From assembly GCF_004761975.1 (NCBI RefSeq), contig NZ_RQII01000070.1, forward strand, positions 1-53,883: 53,883 nt of DNA. The letters are read 5' to 3'. The notes beneath the pieces were generated by a model that was not told the DNA's origin, searched no databases, and saw nothing but the letters and a program-made list of their open reading frames with translations. Shown piece after piece: positions 45,521-53,876 of this stretch; position 1 is the stretch's first letter; each line of letters opens with the position of its first letter. Position numbers and translations under genes: made by a program. Source of the stretch: Planococcus koreensis (lineage in GTDB: Bacteria; Bacillota; Bacilli; Bacillales_A; Planococcaceae).

Positions 45521-45556
45521 ACAAAACCCCCGCTTTTTTCAAAGTGGGGGTTTTGT
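45521..45556. terminator. Bidirectional terminator between convergent genes
   Basis: A 16-bp stem (45521-45536 with 45541-45556, one G-U pair), TTTC loop, flanked by A and T runs; it touches the stop codons of both neighbours. Confidence 0.93.
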
Positions 45557-46894
45557 CTATTCTTTTTCTGCAGTTTCAATCTCAGCTGGTTCTGGTGTTT
45601 CTTTGCGCGTCAGCTGGACGGTGATGATCTGGTGGTTTTCCATTTCGATGACGGTAATCGTATGTGCCGGCAAATCGATTGATTCACCTTCGTTGATTTC
45701 CGTGTTCTTCATTTGGACCCATCCGCCGATCGTATCGACGTCTTCGCTGTCATCAAAAGAAATGGCAAAGCGGTCTTCAAGGTCGGAAAGCAGCACGCGG
45801 CCGCTTAATAAATAATTATGGGCATCAAGCGCTTTGATTTCATCCGCTTCGTCCTCGTCGAATTCATCGCGGATTTCACCGACAATCTCTTCGAGGATAT
45901 CTTCCATCGTTATGACACCGGCCGTGCCGCCGTATTCGTCAATGACAATCGCCATATGAACTTGTTGCCGCTGCATCGTCAGCAATACGTTTTGAATCGG
46001 AGAACCTTCTACCACAAAAGGAATGTCATGAACATTGACACTTTCTTTTAAATTATTGTTCATTGAAAAGGTGGTGAGCATTTCCTTGATGTTGACAAAA
46101 CCGATAATATCGTCCTTGTCGCCATTTTCGGTTACAGGATACCGGGTATATTGATGTTCACGGACGATTTCCATTAAATCGTTATGATCCATTTCAAGCG
46201 AAATCGTTTCCATTTGCGTCCGCGGAATCATGACATCTTTAGCCTGGCGTTCATCGAAAGAAAAGATGTTCTGCATATACGACAATTCAGTCTGGTTGAT
46301 CTCTCCGCTTTGATAGCTCTGGTTCATGATGATTTTCAATTCTTCTTCCGAATGTGCTTGTTCATGGCCAGCAGGCTCAACGCCAAATAAGCGAAGCAGC
46401 AAGCGGGCGGAACCATTCATCAGCCAGATGGCCGGATTCATGATCTTGCCGAAAATGATCAACGGACGCGAAAAGAACAAAGCCATTTTTTCGGAATACT
46501 GAATTGCCAAAGTTTTAGGCGCAAGTTCGCCCAGTACAACATGCAAAAACGTGATACCGGTGAAAGCGATGGCAAATGATAGTACAGATGCCGTCGGTTC
46601 GCCAATTCCGTAATTCTCGAACACCGGGTGCAGAATGCGTTCAACAGTCGGTTCACCAAGCCAACCAAGCCCGAGGGCAGTGACGGTGATGCCTAGTTGG
46701 CACGCGGACAAATAATAATCCAGGTGTTCTGAAATTTTCTTTGTCAACACTGCGTTTTTATTGCCTTCCATAATCAATTGGTCGATCCGCGACTGCCTGA
46801 CCCGAATCATTGAAAACTCCGATCCGACGAATAACGCGGTTAAAGCAATTAATATGGCCACCAAAAACAAATTTAAAATAAGTATACTGTCCAA
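45557..46894 (-). CDS. CNNM/CorC-HlyC family membrane protein (hemolysin C-like)
   Basis: A 445-residue protein with three to four membrane helices in the DUF21 (CNNM) domain (about 1-190), two CBS domains (about 205-340, with MIPRTQMETIS and VIDEYGGTAGVITMEDILEEIVGEI) and a C-terminal CorC_HlyC domain. Family members act in Mg2+ or Co2+ efflux or are described as hemolysin-like; ion choice here is open. TTG 46894 follows GGAGGG by five bases and gives MDSILILNLFLVA; the ATG frame at 46921 would start before the ribosome site and is rejected. The ribosome site is inside a hairpin (46900-46916). Confidence 0.9.
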   Translation of the reverse strand: MDSILILNLFLVAILIALTALFVGSEFSMIRVRQSRIDQLIMEGNKNAVLTKKISEHLDYYLSACQLGITVTALGLGWLGEPTVERILHPVFENYGIGEPTASVLSFAIAFTGITFLHVVLGELAPKTLAIQYSEKMALFFSRPLIIFGKIMNPAIWLMNGSARLLLRLFGVEPAGHEQAHSEEELKIIMNQSYQSGEINQTELSYMQNIFSFDERQAKDVMIPRTQMETISLEMDHNDLMEIVREHQYTRYPVTENGDKDDIIGFVNIKEMLTTFSMNNNLKESVNVHDIPFVVEGSPIQNVLLTMQRQQVHMAIVIDEYGGTAGVITMEDILEEIVGEIRDEFDEDEADEIKALDAHNYLLSGRVLLSDLEDRFAISFDDSEDVDTIGGWVQMKNTEINEGESIDLPAHTITVIEMENHQIITVQLTRKETPEPAEIETAEKE

Positions 46895-46899
46895 TTGTT

Positions 46900-46916
46900 C
46901 CCTCCGGCTAGGAGGG
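46900..46916 (-). promoter_or_regulatory. Hairpin covering the ribosome binding site of the CNNM/CorC gene
   Basis: In the minus-strand transcript CCCUCC (46916-46911) pairs perfectly with GGAGGG (46905-46900) across a five-base loop. GGAGGG is the ribosome binding site for the TTG start at 46894. The closed form would hide it. Confidence 0.6.
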
Positions 46917-46946
46917 TTCACCTCAGCTTTCTAAAATATGGACTTA

Positions 46947-46955
46947 ATTATAGCA
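46947..46955 (-). promoter_or_regulatory. Extended -10 promoter of the CNNM/CorC gene
   Basis: On the minus strand TGC-TATAAT is an extended -10 with a perfect hexamer; no clear -35. The transcript would begin near 46940 and have a leader of about 46 bases, most of it in the hairpin that covers the ribosome site. Confidence 0.65.
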
Positions 46956-47022
46956 TATTTTACCGCTATTTTGTTGCACTGGCAAATTGACTCAACTTTT
47001 GAGCAATTTAAAATCAATGTTG

Positions 47023-47051
47023 TTGAATACGTATGGTTTTGGATTTATGAT
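47023..47051 (+). promoter_or_regulatory. Promoter of the amidohydrolase gene
   Basis: TTGAAT (47023-47028), 17-base spacer, TATGAT (47046-47051), 25 bases before the start codon. Confidence 0.7.
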
Positions 47052-47075
47052 AAAGAGTAGAAAAGGAGTGACATC

Positions 47076-48674
47076 ATGAAACCCTTATGGCATGGAGGCA
47101 TTATTTATACAATGGCGTCGGAAGGCGAAACCGTTGAAGCGGTGCTCGTTTCGGATGGTAAAATAGAGCAGGTAGGTTCTTATAGTGAATTGAAAAAGCG
47201 GGCGGATGAAGAAATCGATTTGCAGGGTAAAGTCCTTTATCCAGGTTTTGTCGATAGCCATATGCACATGATCGGCCATGGCGAAAAATTGCTGCGGGTG
47301 GATTTGTCCAAGATCGAATCAGCAGAAGAAATGAAAGCGGAATTGATCCGCTCGACAAAAAACCTCCCAATAGACGAATGGTTTATCGGGGAAGGCTGGA
47401 ACGAAAACAATTTTGCTGACCGCAAAATTTTCCATCGAGACGAATTGGATGAGATTTCTGCATCACCGATGCTGTTGAAGCGCGTTTGCCGCCATGCCAT
47501 TTTGGCGAATTCAAGTGCGCTTAAATTGGCAGGCATCACAAAAGACACACCGGATCCCGAAGGCGGCGTCATCGTCCGCGACAATAACGGCGAGCCGACC
47601 GGTTATTTACTGGATGCTGCGCAAGACCTTGTTTCAAGCCAAGTGCCGGAAGTGAGTGTCGACTATCTGACGACTGCCCTGAAAACGTCTGTGGAGGATT
47701 TGCTGTCGCTCGGGTTGACTGGTGCCCACACGGAAGACATGGGCTATTACGGTGATTTTAACCGGCCGTTGCAGGCGTTCAAAAACGTCATCGGCGGACC
47801 CTTGAAATTCCGGGCTCATCTGCTGCGGGCCCATAGCGTATTTGAAAACATGATGGAAACGGCTGAATACAATGAACCCTTTATTGATCCGGGCGCAATG
47901 AAAATATTTGCAGACGGCTCAATCGGCGGAAAAACGGCGTTGCTCAGCAAACCGTATAACGACGACCCGGCTACAAGCGGTGTGGCGATGCACAGCGACG
48001 ATGAGTTGAAGCGTCTCGTCGGGATGGCGCGCAAGCACGGCGAAGCGGTTGCTGTCCACGTGATCGGCGACTTGGGAATGGAAAAAGCGCTTGACGCGAT
48101 CGAAGCCCATCCTGTTCCGGCAGGGAAAAGGGACCGGCTGATCCATGCAATGGTTGTGCGGGAAGATTTGGTCGAACGCATGCAAAAACTGGACGTGGCG
48201 TTGGACATTCAGCCAAGCTTTGTGACTTCGGATTTCCCATGGGTCGTTGAACGGCTTGGCGTCGAGCGCATCAATTGGGCCTACGCTTGGAAGAGCCTGC
48301 TCGATAAGGGGCTGATTTCAGCTGGCGGCTCGGATGCGCCAATCGAAGAAGTCGATCCGCTGCTTGGCATTTACGCAGCGGTAGCGAGAAGAAAGCCGTA
48401 CGAAACACACGAAGGCTATATGCCGCACGAAAAGCTCAGCCGCTTCGAAGCGATTCAATTGTATACAAGCGGCAGTGCAGCGGCAATCTGCAAAGAGCAT
48501 GAACGCGGCCGGATCCTGGTCGGTTTTGACGCAGATTTCACCGTGCTGGATCGGGATTTGTTTGCAGGAGAACCGGAACAAATCGTTGAAGCGCAAGTGG
48601 AGATGACAGTCGTTGCGGGTGAAGTGATGTTTGCCAAGAAAGCGAAAGCAAAGCAGAAAGAGGGGATGGTTTGA
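47076..48674 (+). CDS. Amidohydrolase, YtcJ type
   Basis: A 532-residue metal-dependent hydrolase of the amidohydrolase superfamily. The metal motif HxH is in VDSHMHMIGHG (about 60-70), preceded by LYPGF; GEGWNENNF near 102, DGSIGGKTALL near 280, VHVIGD near 327 and the C-terminal SGGSDAPIEEVDPLLGIYAAV are typical of the YtcJ/LAF3 group. Substrate unknown. AAAAGGAG lies before ATG 47076. Its stop overlaps the start of a 70-residue ORF by one base. Confidence 0.9.
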   Translation: MKPLWHGGIIYTMASEGETVEAVLVSDGKIEQVGSYSELKKRADEEIDLQGKVLYPGFVDSHMHMIGHGEKLLRVDLSKIESAEEMKAELIRSTKNLPIDEWFIGEGWNENNFADRKIFHRDELDEISASPMLLKRVCRHAILANSSALKLAGITKDTPDPEGGVIVRDNNGEPTGYLLDAAQDLVSSQVPEVSVDYLTTALKTSVEDLLSLGLTGAHTEDMGYYGDFNRPLQAFKNVIGGPLKFRAHLLRAHSVFENMMETAEYNEPFIDPGAMKIFADGSIGGKTALLSKPYNDDPATSGVAMHSDDELKRLVGMARKHGEAVAVHVIGDLGMEKALDAIEAHPVPAGKRDRLIHAMVVREDLVERMQKLDVALDIQPSFVTSDFPWVVERLGVERINWAYAWKSLLDKGLISAGGSDAPIEEVDPLLGIYAAVARRKPYETHEGYMPHEKLSRFEAIQLYTSGSAAAICKEHERGRILVGFDADFTVLDRDLFAGEPEQIVEAQVEMTVVAGEVMFAKKAKAKQKEGMV

Positions 48675-48886
48675 TGCCAGTGACACCAACAGCGATCCTC
48701 GACAGTTTGGCAGCAGCCGAAAAGTCAGGTGTCGATATGGGGAGCCCGAAAGCGGTTGTAGATTTTATGCTTGCACAAGGCGAACGCCAATCGATCTTGT
48801 ATTTCTATAAGCCGAATAGTGTCGAATTCGATTTTGATAAATTTGAAGGCATTGTGAAAGAAATGCGCACGCGCAAAGAGCAATAA
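48674..48886 (+). CDS. Small protein of unknown function
   Basis: A 70-residue soluble protein (MPVTPTAILDSLAAAEKSG start, KEMRTRKEQ end). Not recognised. It starts with ATG 48674, one base inside the stop of the amidohydrolase, behind GAGGGGATGG, so its translation is probably coupled. It is acidic to neutral with a charged C-terminal helix; no membrane segment or cysteines. A terminator follows at 48926. Confidence 0.7.
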   Translation: MPVTPTAILDSLAAAEKSGVDMGSPKAVVDFMLAQGERQSILYFYKPNSVEFDFDKFEGIVKEMRTRKEQ

Positions 48887-48925
48887 AGGATTCTGATTTC
48901 AATGAACCTATGATGAAAAAATAAA

Positions 48926-48966
48926 GGCAGTCCGTGAAAGTCATTTTAAGACTTTCACGGACTGCC
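48926..48966. terminator. Bidirectional terminator
   Basis: A 17-bp perfect stem (48926-48942 with 48950-48966), loop ATTTTAA, with AAA on the left and CTTT on the right; serves the small ORF (+) and the AIM24-like gene (-). Confidence 0.92.
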
Positions 48967-48984
48967 CTTTATGTTTGCGGAATG

Positions 48985-49785
48985 TTATTTGCCGCCCAAT
49001 ATATTGAACAAGCCCCCGGCGATGCTGCCTTCACCTTGTGAGCTGCCGGCGGGGTTTTGGGGTGCAGCCGCAAAGACGCGGCTCGCCAGACGGCTGAAAG
49101 GCATCGATTGGATCCAAACACTTCCAGGTCCGCGCAGTGTAGCAAAGAACAAGCCCTCGCCGCCGAATAAAGCGGTCTTGATGCCTGCGACCCGTTCGAT
49201 ATTGTAATCCACATCAGCTGTCATGGCAACGAGGCAGCCGGTATCGACTCTAAGGACTTCGCCTTTTTGAAGATTTTTTCGGATCAGCGTTCCGCCGGCA
49301 TGGACAAAAGCTAAGCCATCGCCTTCGATTTTTTGCATGATAAAGCCCTCGCCGCCAAAAAAGCCGGCTCCGAGTTTTTGCTGCAATTCAATGCCGATGG
49401 AAACGCCTTTGGCTGCTGCTAAAAAAGAATCTTTTTGGCAAATGATTTTGCCGCCGAGCGTGCTCAAGTCCATGGCGATAATTTTACCGGGATAAGGAGC
49501 GGCAAACGAAACATGGCGTTTGCCCGTTCCGTTGTTCGTAAAAGCAGTCATAAACAAACTTTCACCCGTCAGTACACGCTTGCCGGCACCCATCAGCTTG
49601 CCCATGAGGCCGGAGCCGCCTGAACTCTTAGAACCGTCGCCGAAAATGGTTTCCATCGTGATGCCGTCTTCCATCATCATCAATGCACCAGCTTCCGCAA
49701 TCACTGTCTCTGCTGGATCTAGCTCGACTTCAACGAATTGCATATCGTCACCGTGTAATTTAAAATCGATTTCATGATTATTCAA
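48985..49785 (-). CDS. AIM24/TIGR00266 family protein
   Basis: A 266-residue glycine-rich beta-structure protein. [17 protein letters not shown] near 29, [24 protein letters not shown] near 148-171 and [10 protein letters not shown] near 185 are characteristic of the TIGR00266 family (tryptophan RNA-binding attenuator-like fold). Translation starts with TTG 49785, with AGGAGG seven bases upstream; no ATG is placed better. No export signal. Function unknown in bacteria; the mitochondrial relative AIM24 affects cristae structure. Confidence 0.85.
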   Translation of the reverse strand: MNNHEIDFKLHGDDMQFVEVELDPAETVIAEAGALMMMEDGITMETIFGDGSKSSGGSGLMGKLMGAGKRVLTGESLFMTAFTNNGTGKRHVSFAAPYPGKIIAMDLSTLGGKIICQKDSFLAAAKGVSIGIELQQKLGAGFFGGEGFIMQKIEGDGLAFVHAGGTLIRKNLQKGEVLRVDTGCLVAMTADVDYNIERVAGIKTALFGGEGLFFATLRGPGSVWIQSMPFSRLASRVFAAAPQNPAGSSQGEGSIAGGLFNILGGK

Positions 49786-49921
49786 GTAAGTTCCTCCTCA
49801 AGATTCTATTTTTCCATACTGCTTATACGGTCTATATACGCTAAAGGTTTCGCCAAATTTCATCAAACTCCTGCAATGAACCGGTCGTTAAAGAGGTGCT
49901 CTTCCGGTAGCCAGCGAAATG

Positions 49922-49930
49922 TGCTAAAAT
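49922..49930 (+). promoter_or_regulatory. Extended -10 promoter of the small membrane protein gene
   Basis: TGC-TAAAAT (49922-49930) with TTCCGG 17 bases upstream (49902-49907) is a plausible sigma-A promoter 33 bases before the start codon. Confidence 0.45.
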
Positions 49931-49962
49931 TTAGACAAACCGTTTAGGGATGGGGATATATT

Positions 49963-50220
49963 ATGGAGATGGCATTATCATTATTAATTATCGCGGTGGC
50001 GATTTTCGCTGGCTATTCATTGAAGAAATTTTACGACAAGCCGTATATCGTGAATTTCGCTTTAGCGGCCATGCTGCTGCTGATTGTTCTTCGGACAGTG
50101 CTCTTGCAGCCAATCAATACACTTGGCTGGGCTGCAATCATCATTTGTTCTATTGCATTCGTTTTCCAGGCAGTTCTTGGCGTAAAGAGTTTGAAAGCCA
50201 AGCCACACGTACAAGCATAG
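49963..50220 (+). CDS. Small membrane protein of unknown function
   Basis: 85 residues with three hydrophobic segments (about 4-19, 30-48 and 55-75), a short basic loop KKFYDKPY after the first, and a basic C-terminus. Not recognised. GATGGGG lies before ATG 49963; a second ATG two codons on is possible. An overlapping longer frame (49950-50309) has unnatural composition and runs through the terminator, so this frame is preferred. Confidence 0.7.
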   Translation: MEMALSLLIIAVAIFAGYSLKKFYDKPYIVNFALAAMLLLIVLRTVLLQPINTLGWAAIIICSIAFVFQAVLGVKSLKAKPHVQA

Positions 50221-50259
50221 AAAAGACGGCCCTTTCTGTAATGAGAAAGGGCGTCTTTT
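50221..50259. terminator. Bidirectional terminator
   Basis: Two stacked stems, 50221-50228 with 50252-50259 and 50230-50237 with 50244-50251, with one bulged G (50229), flanked by A and T runs; between convergent genes. Confidence 0.9.
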
Positions 50260-50262
50260 GGG

Positions 50263-50907
50263 TTAAAGCTGGCTTAGGGCTTCTTCAATCAAAACATCTC
50301 CTGATATGATTTCGAAGGTTTTATTAAACACATGGACATTGTCGAGTGAATAGAAAAGGACGCCGGCAACATCTTCGCGCGGTATCGGACCGGATTCCAG
50401 GCTTTCTCTTGCCTCGATCCGGCCAGTTCCCGGATCATTTGTCAATAGCCCCGGCCGGATGATTGTGTAGTTCAAGCCACTCGTCCGGAGAATGTTATCT
50501 GCATGGTGTTTAGCGACATAATAAGGGGCAATTTCGTCTCCCCATGATTCGCGTTTGTCAGCGTGGATGGCGCTGACCATTAAAAAGCGGTCAGTTCCGG
50601 TTTGTTCGGCGGCTTCGATTGATTTGGCGGCACCATCCAAGTCGATCAGCAGCGTCTTGTCCGCGCCGGTATCACCGCCGCTGCCTGCAGCAAATACAGC
50701 AGCATCGCAGCCCTGCATTGCTTGTGCGATGTCATCTACGCTGTCTTCGAGCGACGCTAAAACCGATTGGACTCCAAGGCTATTGAAAAAGCTGATTTGG
50801 TGCTGCCTTCGGATCATGGCGATTGGCGTATGAGCGCTGCTGTCAGCCAACAGTTTGACGAGATGCCTGCCAATTTGGCCATTTGCTCCTATCACTAATA
50901 CTTTCAT
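50263..50907 (-). CDS. YhfK-like atypical SDR (NAD(P)-binding)
   Basis: A 214-residue atypical short-chain dehydrogenase (SDR_a5 group). The cofactor motif is VIGANGQIGRHLV (4-16); AGSGGDTGADKTLLIDLDGA near 73, SAIHADKRESW and PYYVAKHHADNILRTSGLNYTIIRPG (Y..K pair) resemble B. subtilis YhfK closely. ATG 50907 is chosen for the MKVLVIGANG start; AGGAGG lies 11 bases upstream, a little far. The frame itself is open to 50982. Substrate unknown. Confidence 0.85.
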   Translation of the reverse strand: MKVLVIGANGQIGRHLVKLLADSSAHTPIAMIRRQHQISFFNSLGVQSVLASLEDSVDDIAQAMQGCDAAVFAAGSGGDTGADKTLLIDLDGAAKSIEAAEQTGTDRFLMVSAIHADKRESWGDEIAPYYVAKHHADNILRTSGLNYTIIRPGLLTNDPGTGRIEARESLESGPIPREDVAGVLFYSLDNVHVFNKTFEIISGDVLIEEALSQL

Positions 50908-51013
50908 CTGTATCTGAACCTCCTCGCTGAATATCTTTTTACTGATATACCCTTCATGGAAGGGAGTAAGCGAACGAATCAAGGGTTTTCGAAATAATAA
51001 AAAAATTTCTGCA

Positions 51014-51037
51014 CAAGCTGCGGCACTTTAGTATAAT
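51014..51037 (+). promoter_or_regulatory. Probable promoter of the 68-residue ORF
   Basis: A perfect TATAAT lies at 51032-51037; the best -35 is a weak TCTGCA 18 bases upstream (51008-51013). Confidence 0.45.
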
Positions 51038-51083
51038 ATAACTAATCTACTTTTTTTCAATTTAACGTTTTAGGAGGAATTTT

Positions 51084-51290
51084 ATGGAACCACGCCGTAT
51101 ACGAAAATCAGACAAAACAACGAACGAACTCCATTCATCAGGGCTTTCATTGGGTGTAGCGCAAATGGATGTAAAAAAGCTTGATCGAAAACCAAGTGTC
51201 ATCTGGGACTTCTTAACCCAATCGTTTTTATTTTTGCTAGGGGGAGTCATCCTCTGCGCATTGCTTTATGGACTCATTTATTTTACATAA
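51084..51290 (+). CDS. Small single-pass membrane protein
   Basis: 68 residues: a charged, basic N-terminal part (MEPRRIRKSDKTTNEL) and one C-terminal membrane helix (SFLFLLGGVILCALLYGLIYF, about 47-67). Not recognised. A perfect AGGAGG site precedes ATG 51084. The tail-anchor layout suggests the soluble part stays in the cytoplasm. It lies 25 bases before the S66 peptidase gene and is probably co-transcribed with it. Confidence 0.72.
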   Translation: MEPRRIRKSDKTTNELHSSGLSLGVAQMDVKKLDRKPSVIWDFLTQSFLFLLGGVILCALLYGLIYFT

Positions 51291-51315
51291 TGGAAGTTAA
51301 GGGAGGAGCCGCGAT

Positions 51316-52326
51316 ATGATCATTTACCCAGCATTATCCAAGCAGTCGATTGGAGTGACGGCGCCATCATCCGGCGTTGCTCCAGAAATCCACAATACGC
51401 TGAAACAAGCAATCAAGCGGCAAGAACAAAGGGGCTTCCAAGTCACAGTCGGTGAAACTGCTTGGACGCAAGCATTGGCCAAATCGGCTCCGGCAGAAGC
51501 AAGAGCCGCCGAGTTGATGGAAATGTTAAGCGATTCTTCTATAGACATCGTCATGCCGCCATGGGGAGGGGAATTATTGATTGAAATCCTGGAATTCATG
51601 GATTTTCAAAAAATCCCCGCAAAATGGGTTGTGGGCTATTCGGACATCAGCGTATTGTTACTGGCAATGACGTTGAAAACGGGTATTGCGACGGCGCATG
51701 GCTTGAATTTCGTGGATTTGAGAGGGCCGGAAACGGATGCTGTCAGCGCGAAATGGCTCGAAGTGCTTCAAACGGCTGCAGGTGAAAGCATCGAGCAGGA
51801 GGCGTCCCAAAAATTCCAGCTGAGCTGGGACCATGAAAATCCATCGCCTGTCGTTTTTCATCTGACCGAAGAAACCCAGTGGAAAACGGTGTCTGGTGAA
51901 ACTGAACATATGGAAGGGCGGTTGCTCGGAGGCTGCATCGATGTGATCCGCCATCTAATCGGCACTCCCTACGGTGATGTCGACGCTTTCCGCAAGGAGC
52001 ACATTCCGGGAGAGCCAGTCATCTGGTACTTGGAGAATTGTGAAATGAATATTGCCGACATGAAACGATCGCTGACGCAAATGAAATATGCAGGCTGGTT
52101 TTATGGCATATCCGGCATCGTTTTCGGCAGAAGCCCGGCCAATGAGCCGGTCAATGGCTACACTGCTGAAAAAATGTACGCCGATCTTTCGGAAGAATTG
52201 GGAGTTCCGATCATCTACGATATCGATTGCGGCCATGTACCGCCTCAGCTTACGTTCGTCAATGGAGCACACGCAGTAATTGAAGCGGGCGGCGGAACCG
52301 GAAAAATGTTGATGCAATTTTCATGA
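51316..52326 (+). CDS. S66 family peptidase (LD-carboxypeptidase/MccF-like)
   Basis: A 336-residue serine peptidase of family S66. The nucleophile Ser lies in VVGYSDISVLL near 109-119; PPWGGE near 76-81, the Glu in LENCEMN near 239 and the His in DCGHVPPQLT near 303 complete the family pattern. S66 includes murein LD-carboxypeptidases and the microcin C immunity protein MccF; the overall length and the TPYGDVD insert point more to MccF-like proteins. GGGAGGAG precedes ATG 51316. Confidence 0.87.
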   Translation: MIIYPALSKQSIGVTAPSSGVAPEIHNTLKQAIKRQEQRGFQVTVGETAWTQALAKSAPAEARAAELMEMLSDSSIDIVMPPWGGELLIEILEFMDFQKIPAKWVVGYSDISVLLLAMTLKTGIATAHGLNFVDLRGPETDAVSAKWLEVLQTAAGESIEQEASQKFQLSWDHENPSPVVFHLTEETQWKTVSGETEHMEGRLLGGCIDVIRHLIGTPYGDVDAFRKEHIPGEPVIWYLENCEMNIADMKRSLTQMKYAGWFYGISGIVFGRSPANEPVNGYTAEKMYADLSEELGVPIIYDIDCGHVPPQLTFVNGAHAVIEAGGGTGKMLMQFS

Positions 52327-52342
52327 TAAAGGAGCGATGTCC

Positions 52343-52840
52343 ATGGAAATCCGGAAATTGACTACCGCTGATGCGATGGACTACAGGGCTCTTCGCTTGG
52401 AAGCATTGGCGAACGACGGAGATGCATTCGGGGCTTCGCTGGAAGATGCCCAGCGTGCACCGCTGTCAAAGACAGCTGACCGGCTGGCAGGTACAGATGC
52501 GATGACATTCGGCGCTTTTCTGGAAGGTAAACTGGTAGGCAATGTGACACTGTCGCGTGACACAGGAACAAAACTGCGGCACCGGGCATCCGTCTACGCC
52601 GTTTACGTGACAGCTTCGGCAAGAGGGAAAGGCATCGCGCATCGATTGATGCAAGAACTCATCGCGGCCGCTGGCGCCATTGAAGAAATCGAAAAATTGT
52701 ATCTGGCGGTGTCCAGTGGAAATACTGCTGCTTTGAAACTCTATAAAAATTTGGGTTTTGAAAAATACGGAATCGATGTGCGGGCGATGAAAATCGGCGG
52801 TCGCTATGTCGATGAAGAGCTGATGGTTAAATTCCTATGA
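52343..52840 (+). CDS. GNAT family N-acetyltransferase
   Basis: A 165-residue acetyl-CoA-dependent acetyltransferase. The acetyl-CoA loop is SARGKGIAHRLM (about 95-106), followed by LYLAVSSGNTAALKLYKNLGFEKYG, the typical motif B with the conserved Asn and Tyr. Substrate unknown. ATG 52343 lies eight bases after GGAG; the ATG at 52337 is too close to it. It follows the S66 gene by 16 bases and probably shares its transcript. Confidence 0.9.
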   Translation: MEIRKLTTADAMDYRALRLEALANDGDAFGASLEDAQRAPLSKTADRLAGTDAMTFGAFLEGKLVGNVTLSRDTGTKLRHRASVYAVYVTASARGKGIAHRLMQELIAAAGAIEEIEKLYLAVSSGNTAALKLYKNLGFEKYGIDVRAMKIGGRYVDEELMVKFL

Positions 52841-52841
52841 A

Positions 52842-52864
52842 AAAAGCGCCCAAAAGGCGCTTTT
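52842..52864. terminator. Bidirectional terminator
   Basis: A nine-bp perfect stem (52842-52850 with 52856-52864), CAAAA loop, with A and T runs; it reaches the stop codon of the next, convergent gene. Confidence 0.88.
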
Positions 52865-53876
52865 ATTCATTGCTGAGCCTATATAATTTGTCGTCGCCTT
52901 CGATCGGTGTTCCGCGTCCATCCGTGTTGTTGGAGATGAAATAAATATTTGTCCCGTCCGAGTAAACATCGCGGACCCGGCCGAACCCTTCGATGGAGTC
53001 GGTGACTTCGCCCGTTTCCAGATCCATGACCTTCACAGCTGTGCCGCGGAGTGCCGCAATATAAAGCAGGCCATCCTGAATGGCCAGTCCGCTAGGTGCC
53101 CAAGTGTCATTTGAACCCGTCGTAAAATAAGGAGTGACGAGGCCGTCCTTGGCTTCTTCGCCTTCGATGAGCGGCCACCCGTAATTATCGCCTTCATTGA
53201 TAATATTGATTTCATCATTTGCAGATTGGCCGTGCTCAGAAGCGTACATATCATCGCCGTTCCAGGCAATGCCTTGGGGATTCCGGTGGCCGCTGGAATA
53301 AATGATGAATTCATCGTTGTCATTCAACTTCAGGATCTTGCCATTGACTGAACCCATATCCTGGGCAAGATCGGGTTCAGATGAATCCCCGATGGTTGCA
53401 TAGAGGGCACCTTCTTCATCGAGTTCCAGTCTGCCTCCGTGGTGGACATTCCCCGTCGGGATGCCTTCAATCAAAACTTCGGTTTCTTGCCAAGCATCGC
53501 CTTCGAGCTGGAAGCGTGCAATCTTATTGAAAGACTTGCCATCCCGTTCATAAACATAATAGCCGTAAGCTTTGCCGCTTTCTTCAAAATCCTTTGCCAG
53601 AACGAATCCAAGGAAGCCAGCTTCAGCCGCATTTGACAATGGATCGGAGAAATTAACTTGCTGGTGCGCCACAACGCCTTCCGCATTTACATGTGCGACA
53701 GTGCCAGGGCGTTCCGAAATGTAAAATTCATCGTTGATTTTATTGATCGACCAAGGGGAATCCAATCCTTGTGCAATCGCCTCCGTAGGGGCAGTCGCGT
53801 TCTCGGGATTGGCAGGAGCGTCATTGCATGCCGCAAGAAGCGCAACGGATAGAAAAGGCAAAACAAATTTCCTCAT
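52863..53876 (-). CDS. PQQ-type soluble sugar dehydrogenase, lipoprotein
   Basis: A 337-residue six-bladed propeller of the glucose/sorbosone dehydrogenase (YliI/GdhB) family. A lipoprotein signal ends in LLAAC (Cys17), so the protein is anchored outside. HHGGRLELDEEGALYATIGD near 145, NPQGIAWNGDDMYASEHGQSANDEINII near 200 and APSGLAIQDGLLYIAALRG near 270 carry the His, Gln and Asn residues typical of PQQ and Ca2+ sites. Whether PQQ is made or used here is unknown. The start ATG 53876 is seven bases from the window end, so its ribosome site lies outside. Confidence 0.88.
   Translation of the reverse strand: MRKFVLPFLSVALLAACNDAPANPENATAPTEAIAQGLDSPWSINKINDEFYISERPGTVAHVNAEGVVAHQQVNFSDPLSNAAEAGFLGFVLAKDFEESGKAYGYYVYERDGKSFNKIARFQLEGDAWQETEVLIEGIPTGNVHHGGRLELDEEGALYATIGDSSEPDLAQDMGSVNGKILKLNDNDEFIIYSSGHRNPQGIAWNGDDMYASEHGQSANDEINIINEGDNYGWPLIEGEEAKDGLVTPYFTTGSNDTWAPSGLAIQDGLLYIAALRGTAVKVMDLETGEVTDSIEGFGRVRDVYSDGTNIYFISNNTDGRGTPIEGDDKLYRLSNE

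Noticed and set aside
49950..50309. 119-codon frame overlapping the small membrane protein
   Set aside because: Its composition is unnatural, it reads through the terminator hairpin and into the 3' end of the convergent SDR gene.
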